NCBI RefSeq assembly: GCF_020966775.1
Contig: NZ_JAJKFV010000029.1
Coordinates: 1,171,001-1,235,000, forward strand
Length of the DNA: 64,000 nucleotides
Direction: 5' to 3'
Origin: Rhodopirellula halodulae
Lineage (GTDB): Bacteria > Planctomycetota > Planctomycetia > Pirellulales > Pirellulaceae
Part shown: piece after piece, positions 29,983 to 39,204 of the stretch
Numbering within the stretch: the stretch's first letter is position 1
Layout of the letters: every line of letters begins with the position of its first letter
Program-made: the position numbers and the translations under genes
Notes under the pieces: model-generated
What the model saw: only the letters and a program-made list of their open reading frames with translations
Databases searched by the model: none
What the model was told of the DNA's origin: nothing

Positions 29983-31341
29983 ATGAGTCAATTTAAACCA
30001 ACAATCACTCGACGTTCCTTCATCAAGTCAGCTGCGGCCACGTCGGCCGCTTTGGGAACAATGGGGTTTCATGGCATCGAGGCGGCGGAATCCACCGACA
30101 AAGTGAATTTCGCGATCATCGGTTGCACCAATCGCGGCGCCGCGATCGGAAATGACGCGGTTAGGTCGGGGATGGTGAACGTTGTCGCGCTTTGCGACGT
30201 GGACCCAGAGCGAACCGCCAAGTTCAAAAAGGACCATCCAAACGCGAAGGTCTATGACGACTTCCGCAAGATGTTCGATGAGATGGGTGACAAGCTGGAC
30301 GCCTGCACCGTTGGCACCCCAGACCACACTCACTTTCCCATCACGATGCGAGCCATCTCCGAAGGTGTGGCGGTCTACGTCGAGAAACCTTTGGCACATA
30401 CGTTCGAAGAATGCGAGTTGCTGATCGCCGCCGAGAAGAAATACAACGCGGTTTGTCAGATGGGGAACCAAGGCCACTCTTCCTCGCAACGGTTGCAGTT
30501 CGAAGCTTGGGTTGAGGATGGCTTTATCAAAAATGTTCGTCGGGTCGATGCCTGCATGAACAAAGGGCGTCGCTGGCACCCATGGGGCAACGTCCAGGGC
30601 TACCCGCAGGCGGAAGCGATGCCGGCTTCAATGAATTGGGATGTGTGGACGGGAACCGCTCCCCTTCGCGATTACAGCGAGCGTCTGGATCTTGGGAATT
30701 GGCGTGGTTGGTACGACTACGGCAACGGAGCCTTCGGTGATTGGGGGCCTCACACCTTGGACACGGTGCACCGTTTCCTGAAGCTTGGTTTGCCGTACGA
30801 AGTTCGGGCGGACAAATTGGAAGGGCCGAACAAGTTCATTTATCCCATGGCGACCACCATCGCCTTTGAGTTCGCTGAACGCGGACCGGGCATGCCCGCG
30901 ATGTCGATCAATTGGCACGATGGCGTGGGCAACAAGCCTCCACAGCCAGAAGGGTTGCCGAAAGGAAAGTCGGTGCCCGCGTGTGGAAAGGTGATCTACA
31001 GCGATGATCGCACATTCTTAGGCGGCACGCACAGCGCGAAACTCAGTGTCTTGACCGAAACTGAATCGCGAGATGCACCCGAGGTGCCTCACGGAACGAC
31101 CAATCAGAACCACATGAAGAACTTCTTGCTCGCAGCCATGGGCAAGGAAGAATGCAATTCCAAATTCGCGGTATCGGGGCCGTTGACGCAAGTGTTCATG
31201 TTGGGATGCATCGCCCAACGATTAGGTGGAACGCTGAAGTTCGATACGGAAACTCAGCAGATCACGAACAACGAAACGGCGAACCAATTGCTGAAAGGTC
31301 ACGAGCCTCGCAAGGGATGGGAGCAGTATTACACGATCTGA
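29983..31341 (+). CDS. Tat-exported Gfo/Idh/MocA oxidoreductase
   Basis: 452 residues. The N-terminus TRRSFIKSAAATSAALG is a perfect twin-arginine signal, so it is exported folded, with its nicotinamide cofactor bound. The Rossmann domain starts VNFAIIGCTNRG; the active-site-type EKPLAH lies near residue 137, and the C-terminal half holds WRGWYDYGNGAFGDWGPHTLDTV and GTLKFDTETQ. This family is massively expanded in planctomycetes; members act on sugars or related polyols, substrate unknown. It is monocistronic, ended by a terminator at 31435-31467. The start is well supported by the signal sequence. Confidence 0.95.
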   Translation: MSQFKPTITRRSFIKSAAATSAALGTMGFHGIEAAESTDKVNFAIIGCTNRGAAIGNDAVRSGMVNVVALCDVDPERTAKFKKDHPNAKVYDDFRKMFDEMGDKLDACTVGTPDHTHFPITMRAISEGVAVYVEKPLAHTFEECELLIAAEKKYNAVCQMGNQGHSSSQRLQFEAWVEDGFIKNVRRVDACMNKGRRWHPWGNVQGYPQAEAMPASMNWDVWTGTAPLRDYSERLDLGNWRGWYDYGNGAFGDWGPHTLDTVHRFLKLGLPYEVRADKLEGPNKFIYPMATTIAFEFAERGPGMPAMSINWHDGVGNKPPQPEGLPKGKSVPACGKVIYSDDRTFLGGTHSAKLSVLTETESRDAPEVPHGTTNQNHMKNFLLAAMGKEECNSKFAVSGPLTQVFMLGCIAQRLGGTLKFDTETQQITNNETANQLLKGHEPRKGWEQYYTI

Positions 31342-31434
31342 TCCCCTGATCACTGCGCCGCACGCCAAGTTCGTTGCGTGATGTGGCAACGCATCTGAGC
31401 GTCGGGCCTGTGCAATCATCCAAAGAAAAACGAA

Positions 31435-31467
31435 AAACGCCGAGCAGGTCGAGCCCGCTCGGCGTTT
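31435..31467. terminator. Bidirectional terminator
   Basis: Eleven-pair perfect stem AAACGCCGAGC/GCTCGGCGTTT with an 11-base loop. A-rich sequence on the left and T-rich on the right allow it to serve both the oxidoreductase gene (plus) and thiC (minus). Confidence 0.85.
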
Positions 31468-31496
31468 AGTTTTTGGTGCGATGAAATGGAAGCGGC

Positions 31497-32858
<1,362 letters not shown>

Positions 32859-32978
32859 TCAAGAACGTTATACGCCAGTACCGCTGAATCGAGTAGGCCG
32901 CAACTCGCGTCAGGGACGCCGCATTCATTGCAAAATGTCACCTGCGAAACGCTCCGGTCGGGCGGGAAAAGCGTCGAA

Positions 32979-34103
32979 CTAGCCGACGATTCCACCGTCA
33001 ATTTCGCGACCGATTTGATCCCACGAGAGGGTGGCTGCTTCGTTCGGGACGCTTCCTGATAGCTGCAGAACCCACGACAACGCGTGGACTCGTTCGGCAA
33101 TCACGCCCGGGTCGAGTCCCGCCGGAATCTCGTTTCCCGCCGCTCCTTCAAACGCCAGCTTCCACCACAGGCACACGTGCAAATCCGCCGCACGTAGGAG
33201 CTCTTCTTTGGGACGCAGGATCGCTTGTTGAATCATGTCCTCGTGCGGTAGCGTGAGGATCAAACGCAACACCGTTTCCAGGTCGCACCGCTGGTCGGGC
33301 CATTCCAAATCGGGCAACATTTGCAGAGCCCACTGGAGTGTTTGCAACGATTCGTATCGCCACGCCGCTTCGTCGACCATTTCCGGTGGAGGCGAAACCA
33401 AATCGAAAAAGTCTTTTTCGCGAGGTGACAAGGATTCGGCCGCGAGCGGAGAACGCTGGCGAACTCGCTCGAGATCCAGCGTTTGTCCATTGGCCATGGC
33501 TTCGGCTCGAGCGGCGACGGCAAAAAGACCGAGCATGCGGCGTGCAACCGTCGACGGTTGCATGGTTTGCGTTTCGCAGGTGCTCGGCAAAGGAGCCGTG
33601 CCCTCGACTGGATCCAAGTTGCGGTTCCGTAGCGTCATCTCCGATTCCAGACGACGCTGGCGAGATTCCGGTAGGAACGGGATCGCTGCCTGCTCGTCAA
33701 ACGTGCCTGGGCCGAGAAGTTGACGGCCAGCCGGATCGCATAGTTTCGCCGGAGTGGTGTCTGAGGGCGGGTGATACCAAAGCACGTTGGCTTTCCAAGC
33801 CCAGTCCTGCCAATGCTGTGCTAGCGGAGTGTTGGCTTGGTCGGAGGCACCGGCAGGTTCGCTCATCCGGTACACGTGTTTGGCACGTTGAAGGTGCCGC
33901 TGAAGCGGTCCGGCGAGAGGCGACGGTGCAGCGGAATTGTCGCTGAGTTGAACCCAGCATTCCTCCAGCAGGTCTTCCGTCGCGTCCGGGTCAAGCTCCA
34001 CGAGCGACCCGCTATCAAGCCCCGCGTGTTCATCCGACGGTTCGAGGACCGTCGAGATCGCAAAACAAGTCGTTTCGAGAGAGGGATCAGGCGAACTGCC
34101 CAT
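32979..34103 (-). CDS. DUF4272 domain protein
   Basis: 374-residue cytoplasmic protein. The central part (LSPREKDFFDL to YESLQTLQWALQMLPDLEWPDQRCD) and the following helices match DUF4272, a poorly characterised family. The N-terminal 180 residues look like a separate alpha/beta region. ATG at 34103 starts 5 bases after the stop of the upstream gene, so the two are coupled; a start at 34124 or 34139 would overlap that gene. No function is known. It may form an operon with the 147-residue protein and perhaps thiC. Confidence 0.82.
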   Translation of the reverse strand: MGSSPDPSLETTCFAISTVLEPSDEHAGLDSGSLVELDPDATEDLLEECWVQLSDNSAAPSPLAGPLQRHLQRAKHVYRMSEPAGASDQANTPLAQHWQDWAWKANVLWYHPPSDTTPAKLCDPAGRQLLGPGTFDEQAAIPFLPESRQRRLESEMTLRNRNLDPVEGTAPLPSTCETQTMQPSTVARRMLGLFAVAARAEAMANGQTLDLERVRQRSPLAAESLSPREKDFFDLVSPPPEMVDEAAWRYESLQTLQWALQMLPDLEWPDQRCDLETVLRLILTLPHEDMIQQAILRPKEELLRAADLHVCLWWKLAFEGAAGNEIPAGLDPGVIAERVHALSWVLQLSGSVPNEAATLSWDQIGREIDGGIVG

Positions 34104-34108
34104 TGGGC

Positions 34109-34552
34109 TCAGCCAATGCCCCATTTTTCCTGGAACCAAGCCACTCGGTCGGCACGACGAGGGCTGTAGTTCGCGGTTGGCTTGAACTTTTCACGTTTCA
34201 GGAAGCTGATCATCGCCGCCGCGGGAACGTATGCGTGCTGAGTGATCGCGTCGGTGGTTTCGCTGTCTGCTTTCCAGTTGTAAAGGATCGCTTTGTCACG
34301 CTCGAACCACTCGTCCAAGTAGGCGGCGTCGGTCGAGCTGCAAACCACGTGCTCGTAATCCTTTTTGCAAAGGAAACCCAGCATTCGGCCAGCCATGTCG
34401 CGAGTGCGTTCGGTGTCACCATCGCAGGTGGCCGATGCAACGTTCCAAACCGACGCGAAACCATGCTCGTCGGTGTCCTCTTTGTTGTAACGAAGGACGA
34501 TTTCGACAGGGGCTTCTTCTTTGGGGGTATCTTCGGTTTGCTCGGTAGCCAT
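34109..34552 (-). CDS. Hypothetical protein, 147 aa
   Basis: Acidic, apparently soluble; no signal peptide. After an acidic head (MATEQTEDTPKEEAP) it has mixed alpha/beta composition and ends in a basic aromatic tail (RRADRVAWFQEKWGIG). No family is recognised. It is credible because its reading frame is tightly followed by the DUF4272 gene and its ATG has no competing in-frame start upstream. Confidence 0.7.
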   Translation of the reverse strand: MATEQTEDTPKEEAPVEIVLRYNKEDTDEHGFASVWNVASATCDGDTERTRDMAGRMLGFLCKKDYEHVVCSSTDAAYLDEWFERDKAILYNWKADSETTDAITQHAYVPAAAMISFLKREKFKPTANYSPRRADRVAWFQEKWGIG

Positions 34553-34734
34553 AAAGCGTCAGGGCGCAGCATGTGTGGGGTGAAAGGGAAGTGCGTTATT
34601 GAACACCAAAATCGTCAAAAAGAGAAGTCCCCGCCAAGGAGCTGCGAGAGATTCCGCTTGGAGATTGCCTGTGAAACTGGCATAATTCGAAGGTTCGCAG
34701 CGATTAGGCTGGCGGCGCGTTTCCAAGGACGAAC

Positions 34735-36195
34735 GTGGAATCAGGGATGGTGGCACAACGCAAAAGGCGCAAGAAAAGGCATTCTCAACCAGCCGATTTG
34801 CTGGATCAGCCCACCGACCGCGTTTGCGAGCCCGTGACGCCGCTCGACCTGTATCGAGAGCCTGCAGATTTACCGGCGGAATCAAAGACGGCTTCCGATG
34901 ACACTTCCGTCCAGTCCAGCACACCGTCCGACGCGAATTTGGGGGAACGCCGATCGTCGGTGAATTTGGACCGCTGCCCGAGCGGTGTGCGAGTCCCGGT
35001 GCCGGCGATCTCTTCGCACTTGATCGAAGGCTTTGGTCCCGATCCGTTGGACCCTTACGGCGACCGGCCCGGCGACATGGTCGGGGCGAACGATCCGAAG
35101 AGCCTTCGTGACAAAGTTCGAGCGCTTTGCCCACCAGTGCCCGGAATTTACGGCATGTTCGATCGGCACGGGGAGCTGATCTACGTGGGCAAAAGCCGTT
35201 CGTTGCGACACCGGCTGATGAGCTATTTCGGCGAGGCGGCGGCGAAGGAAAAGGGCGGCCGGATCATCGAGCATTCGCGGGCCATTCAGTGGGAGACTCA
35301 ACCCAGTGATTTCGCGGCACGACTGCGAGAGTTGCAATTGATCCGTCGATGGACACCGCGGTTCAACGTTCAGGGCGTGCCGCATCGTCAACGTCCAATT
35401 TATCTGTGCTTGGGACGCAAGCCGGCGGAGACATTCTTCTTGGCGGGTTCGCCTCCGACCAACGATTGCGTTGCGATCGAAGGGCCATTCTATGGCGCGG
35501 AGAGAATGCGATCGGTGGTCGATGCGTTGAACAAAACCTTTCAACTACGCGATTGCAGTCAACAAACAGTTTTCCAGTTCCAGGAACAGTTGTCGCTGTT
35601 TGATTTGAACCCACGGCCGGGATGTCTGCGTTTGGAGATCGGAACGTGTTTGGGACCCTGCGCGGCGGCTTGTTCTCGCGAAGATTATCTGCAGCGAGTC
35701 AACTCGGCACAAAGTTTTTTGGATGGCTTCAATGACGAGCCTCTCATCGCCGTCCGAGATTTGATGGAGTCGGCATCCACCAACCGCCAATACGAATTGG
35801 CGTCTCGCGCGCGAGATACCTTGAAGTCGTTGGAGTACGCCGCTCGCAAGCTATCTCACTTAGCCGATGCGCGTCGTGATTTCTCGTTCATCTACGCCGC
35901 AACCGGCTATGACGCTTGTTCCATTTGGTACCTGATTCGAAGCGGCGAGATCATCGATGTCGCAGCCGCACCCAAAGACCGAGATCAGTACCAGCGTTTG
36001 CGTCCGACGCTGAAGAAATGGCAATCGCTCTTGGGGACGCGGCACCAACGTGTGCGAGTCGATCAGCCACACAGCGTGGCGGTGGTCGCTTCTTGGTTTC
36101 GGAAGCATCGCAGTGAGCTCAAGCAAACGTTTGCACCCGAAGGTGCCGGTCGGCGCTACCACCGACTTTCGCACCACCGCGCGGAAGTGCTTTGA
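34735..36195 (+). CDS. UvrC-N / Cho-like GIY-YIG nuclease
   Basis: 486 residues. A GIY-YIG nuclease domain starts PGIYGMFDRHGELIYVGKSR (137-155) and a UvrC-type cysteine cluster follows (Cys297, Cys305, Cys309, Cys313, in CLRLEIGTCLGPCAAAC), then a UvrB-interacting-like helix region (residues 333-370). The C-terminal RNase-H-like endonuclease and HhH domains of UvrC are absent, as in E. coli Cho. An unusual Pro/Ser-rich N-terminal extension of about 130 residues precedes the nuclease. It probably makes the 3-prime incision in nucleotide excision repair. GTG at 34735 is chosen because AAGGA lies 5 bases upstream; ATG at 34747 is the alternative. Confidence 0.88.
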   Translation: MESGMVAQRKRRKKRHSQPADLLDQPTDRVCEPVTPLDLYREPADLPAESKTASDDTSVQSSTPSDANLGERRSSVNLDRCPSGVRVPVPAISSHLIEGFGPDPLDPYGDRPGDMVGANDPKSLRDKVRALCPPVPGIYGMFDRHGELIYVGKSRSLRHRLMSYFGEAAAKEKGGRIIEHSRAIQWETQPSDFAARLRELQLIRRWTPRFNVQGVPHRQRPIYLCLGRKPAETFFLAGSPPTNDCVAIEGPFYGAERMRSVVDALNKTFQLRDCSQQTVFQFQEQLSLFDLNPRPGCLRLEIGTCLGPCAAACSREDYLQRVNSAQSFLDGFNDEPLIAVRDLMESASTNRQYELASRARDTLKSLEYAARKLSHLADARRDFSFIYAATGYDACSIWYLIRSGEIIDVAAAPKDRDQYQRLRPTLKKWQSLLGTRHQRVRVDQPHSVAVVASWFRKHRSELKQTFAPEGAGRRYHRLSHHRAEVL

Positions 36196-36260
36196 GTAAG
36201 GTCGCGAAGCGGCCTGATGTCTTTCAAGAGGGCGACGCCACCAGTGTTGCCGGTCCGTCT

Positions 36261-36821
36261 CTATTCTCCTTCGAATAGATCTCGAAGATCCAGTGCCGCT
36301 TCCGGTTGGATCTGCGGAGACGCGGAATCACCGATGTGAAATAACTTTCGATCGGCGTAGCTGCGACCGTTTGGTTCACGCATGATGTGCAGTTGTTGAT
36401 GCGGGACGTCGACGACCCAGTATTCGCACAAGCCAGCCTCGGCGTAGAGCTCAGCTTTTTCTCCCAGGTCATAATCCAAGCTTGAGTCAGCCACTTCAAT
36501 CGCGAGAACAACATCACTCACGCCAGGATGCCGGTCGCGATAACGTCTGCGATGAATCCAAAACACGTCTGGTTCGGGACGACTGCCAACCTCGGGCATG
36601 TTCACGCCAGACTGGCCTGTGACAAGAAAAGCAGAACGGTCCGCCTGATCGTGAGACCAATCGACCAAGTACATAATCAGGTCCCCGTGAACCGGTCCTG
36701 CTGGGTTTATCTGTCGCAATTCACCGCGAATCAGTTCGATGTGTCGGTCCATGCCCACGAACGCACCCGCATCGATCATGCGATCGTATTCTTCGAGTGA
36801 CAGTTGCAGTGCGGAGCTCAT
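36261..36821 (-). CDS. Uma2 family putative endonuclease (DUF820)
   Basis: 186 residues, PD-(D/E)xK-like fold. Motifs: RPEPDVFWI with the metal-site Asp, VVLAIEVADSS with the Glu, and KAELYAEAGLCEYWVVD with the Lys. The family is abundant in cyanobacteria and planctomycetes and predicted to be nuclease-like, function unproven. Ordinary composition and intergenic placement; no toxin or mobile partner adjacent. Confidence 0.92.
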   Translation of the reverse strand: MSSALQLSLEEYDRMIDAGAFVGMDRHIELIRGELRQINPAGPVHGDLIMYLVDWSHDQADRSAFLVTGQSGVNMPEVGSRPEPDVFWIHRRRYRDRHPGVSDVVLAIEVADSSLDYDLGEKAELYAEAGLCEYWVVDVPHQQLHIMREPNGRSYADRKLFHIGDSASPQIQPEAALDLRDLFEGE

Positions 36822-37016
36822 CTCACGGAATTCCTGGAATGTCTTGGGATACTCTGTCTTTCATCGTGCTGCGGGTATCGCAGACGGGGGGAAGAGCGAT
36901 TTCACGAAGCTCTGCAAGACGAGCGATCTGCGACCTTTGCCGGCTGATTCGAGTCGGCCGACAATCCGCTAAGCTAGTTCGAAATGTGACTCTGATTTTC
37001 TTGAAAGCCTTCTTTG

Positions 37017-37934
37017 ATGCTGCCGCACGATGAATACGTTGAACAGGCTTATCTGTTTGACTTGTTGAAACAACGCATTGCCGAGCAAACTCCGATGCAG
37101 GAGTTGCTGGAGCAGTTGCGGTATGAGTTGTTGGCGACGACGCGTTTGCCGATGGCGATCGAGTTCATGCTGACTGAATTGCGGCACAGCGGTTTGATGG
37201 GCCCCGCCATGAAACGCATGGCTCACTACTTCTCGCCTTTTCAGACCTATCTGATCGAAGAGTCGGAGAAAGAATCTGGTCGCTTCACCATCCATTTGGC
37301 TTTGCAAATTCTGCAGGCGGATGCTGAACTTCGTGCCAAAATGAGTGAGCAGTTGGAGGTAGCAGAAGAAGGTGTTGTGCATCCGGGCAGCGGAATGCAG
37401 CGAAGTCGAAAGGACGCGACGCCCGAGAGTATGATCCAACACAGTCGTTGCGGCTTCTTCTTCTTTCAGTTCGAAACGCTCTCACGGAACCGCCTGGGAT
37501 ACGACGGCGGGTTGGCTGTGATGAGCCAGGATCCGGTCTTCGATGCGGAGTGGTCCAAATGGTTGTTGCGTTTGAGGGCACAAGTGGGATTGGTCGACTT
37601 GGCGGATTTGCTATTCCTGGCCAGCGAAGAATATGAGCGTCGTTTGAAAGAGGCGGATCAACCGCTGGACGGGAAAGGGCCGTTTCTATTCGGCGAAAAA
37701 GAAGGCCGCATCGCGATGGCGAACCGCAAAAAGGACCCAATCTATCTGTTTGGTGCGATGCAGCGACATCTGGGGTATCCGCCAGTTCCGCGACCCGTTC
37801 GCGTTGAAGAAGACCGTGACACCATTCCACAACTGCTGCGACGCATCGAGCGTTTGGAATCGCGTTTGAAGTTGATGGAGCAAGAGCAGAAACAAGAACT
37901 GGATATCACCAAGTTCTACGAGAAGCCCAACTGA
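37017..37934 (+). CDS. Conserved hypothetical protein, 305 aa
   Basis: Soluble, mostly helical. N-terminal helical region MLPHDEYVEQAYLFDLLKQR; middle region with a phenylalanine-rich stretch (GFFFFQFETLSRNRLGYDGGLAV); then FDAEWSKWLLRLRAQVGLVDLADLLFLASEEYERR; a C-terminal coiled coil of about 30 residues (LLRRIERLESRLKLMEQEQ). No enzymatic motif is recognised. Its first TTG at 37014 abuts ATG 37017, which is preferred. Recognisable as typical of planctomycete uncharacterised proteins, function unknown. Confidence 0.75.
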   Translation: MLPHDEYVEQAYLFDLLKQRIAEQTPMQELLEQLRYELLATTRLPMAIEFMLTELRHSGLMGPAMKRMAHYFSPFQTYLIEESEKESGRFTIHLALQILQADAELRAKMSEQLEVAEEGVVHPGSGMQRSRKDATPESMIQHSRCGFFFFQFETLSRNRLGYDGGLAVMSQDPVFDAEWSKWLLRLRAQVGLVDLADLLFLASEEYERRLKEADQPLDGKGPFLFGEKEGRIAMANRKKDPIYLFGAMQRHLGYPPVPRPVRVEEDRDTIPQLLRRIERLESRLKLMEQEQKQELDITKFYEKPN

Positions 37935-37999
37935 TTCGGTTGGGATTCTCGGCTGAGCAAATTCGATGGCCGGTTCCTTCGCGGGTTGAAAAAACTCGC

Positions 38000-39130
38000 T
38001 CAGACGGTTTCCAGCTCGACCCAGCGGCTTTCGTCCGCATCACTGCGGCGGAGTGCATCCAGAACGAGTTGTGTTTTCAGGGCGATGTCGCTGGCTCGCG
38101 AATCCGTTTGGTGATGAAGAACCTGATTCGCGAAATGCCGGATCATGCGCACTTCCTGTGAATCGGCTTCGCCACTGGCGTGTTCGGTGACACCATGTTG
38201 ACGTGAATGTTTACCAAAGTTCCAGCGGCAATTGTCGACAAAGAGTTCATGCTGGTGAGATTGCCAGCTCGACTCCGAGCCATTGAATGGCAGCACGAAG
38301 TCGTCCAGCGTCACGTAGCCGCGGTTGCCTGATAGCGTCGCAGTTTGTTGGTTGACCGAGAAGAACGAACAATAAAATCCGGCGGTCAATCCGTCATCGA
38401 AACGCATCTCGCCTTGGAATTCGCCGGGAACACGTCCGTCGTCCAATCGAACGGTGGATTGCCCACTGACCATCTTGGGCAAACGGTCGCCGGCGGCCCA
38501 AAGGGTGAACCGAATGCAGTACCAGCCCAAGTCGCCAAGGGCACCGTGAGGTTCCAAGTCTGCTGCGGCGCGGATGTTGGCTTCTTCGAACGAGTCGTCA
38601 CCGCAAAACGAAAAGTGAGTTTGGATTCGCTTTAAGTCGCCAAACACATTGGGGTCGGTCAGTGTGTGCTTCAGCTCAGGCAATCGCGCGGAGTGGTCGA
38701 ACATGACACCGTCCATCAGGTTCACGCCCGCATCGCGGCAGGCGTCCACCATTTCCTTCGCGTCGTCTGCATGCACCGCGAATGGTTTTTCCGCCAGCAC
38801 ATGTTTGCCAGCGGCGGCGGCGGCGAGCACCCATTTTTTGCGATGGGATGTGGGGACCGCGATGTAGACCGCGTCGATGTCGTCGCGTTGCAGCAACGCT
38901 TCGTAGTCGCCAACTGCTTCTGGTCGAGTCAGTTCTGCGTTTCCATTTTCGTCGGTGATGACCGGCGGGCATTCGAGCGAGCAATCGTGGATGAAGGCTT
39001 CGGCACGTTCCACATCACGACTGGCGACGGCCGCGACCACACCGTTGCCGCTCATCCGAACGGCTTTCCAATTTTTTCGTGCAATGTTGGCGGCGCCCAA
39101 GAATCCCCAGCGGCAAATCGACTTCGTCAT
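38000..39130 (-). CDS. Gfo/Idh/MocA family oxidoreductase (cytoplasmic)
   Basis: 376 residues, no signal peptide. Rossmann fold starts WGFLGAANIARKNW, NAD(P)-binding GAANIA, with the catalytic-type EKPFAVH at about residues 112-118; C-terminal half shows LGDLGWYCIRF (an LGxLG motif as in trans-dihydrodiol dehydrogenases) and FGDLKRIQTHF. Substrate unknown, possibly a pyranose or inositol. Distinct from the exported homologue at 29983-31341, which carries a Tat signal. Confidence 0.95.
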   Translation of the reverse strand: MTKSICRWGFLGAANIARKNWKAVRMSGNGVVAAVASRDVERAEAFIHDCSLECPPVITDENGNAELTRPEAVGDYEALLQRDDIDAVYIAVPTSHRKKWVLAAAAAGKHVLAEKPFAVHADDAKEMVDACRDAGVNLMDGVMFDHSARLPELKHTLTDPNVFGDLKRIQTHFSFCGDDSFEEANIRAAADLEPHGALGDLGWYCIRFTLWAAGDRLPKMVSGQSTVRLDDGRVPGEFQGEMRFDDGLTAGFYCSFFSVNQQTATLSGNRGYVTLDDFVLPFNGSESSWQSHQHELFVDNCRWNFGKHSRQHGVTEHASGEADSQEVRMIRHFANQVLHHQTDSRASDIALKTQLVLDALRRSDADESRWVELETV

Positions 39131-39204
39131 GTGGTCGTTTATTCAGAGTGAAAGGTAGGATGAATTGGTGGATACAGCGAAATGCGAGACGACTGAAACG
39201 CAGG

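Noticed and set aside
34559-35134. 191-codon minus frame overlapping the UvrC-like gene start
   Set aside because: Arg/Pro-rich low-complexity translation; overlaps a well-supported plus-strand gene.
36261-36821. Uma2 gene as a mobile or toxin element
   Set aside because: No partner antitoxin, integrase or transposase; ordinary composition and intergenic placement.
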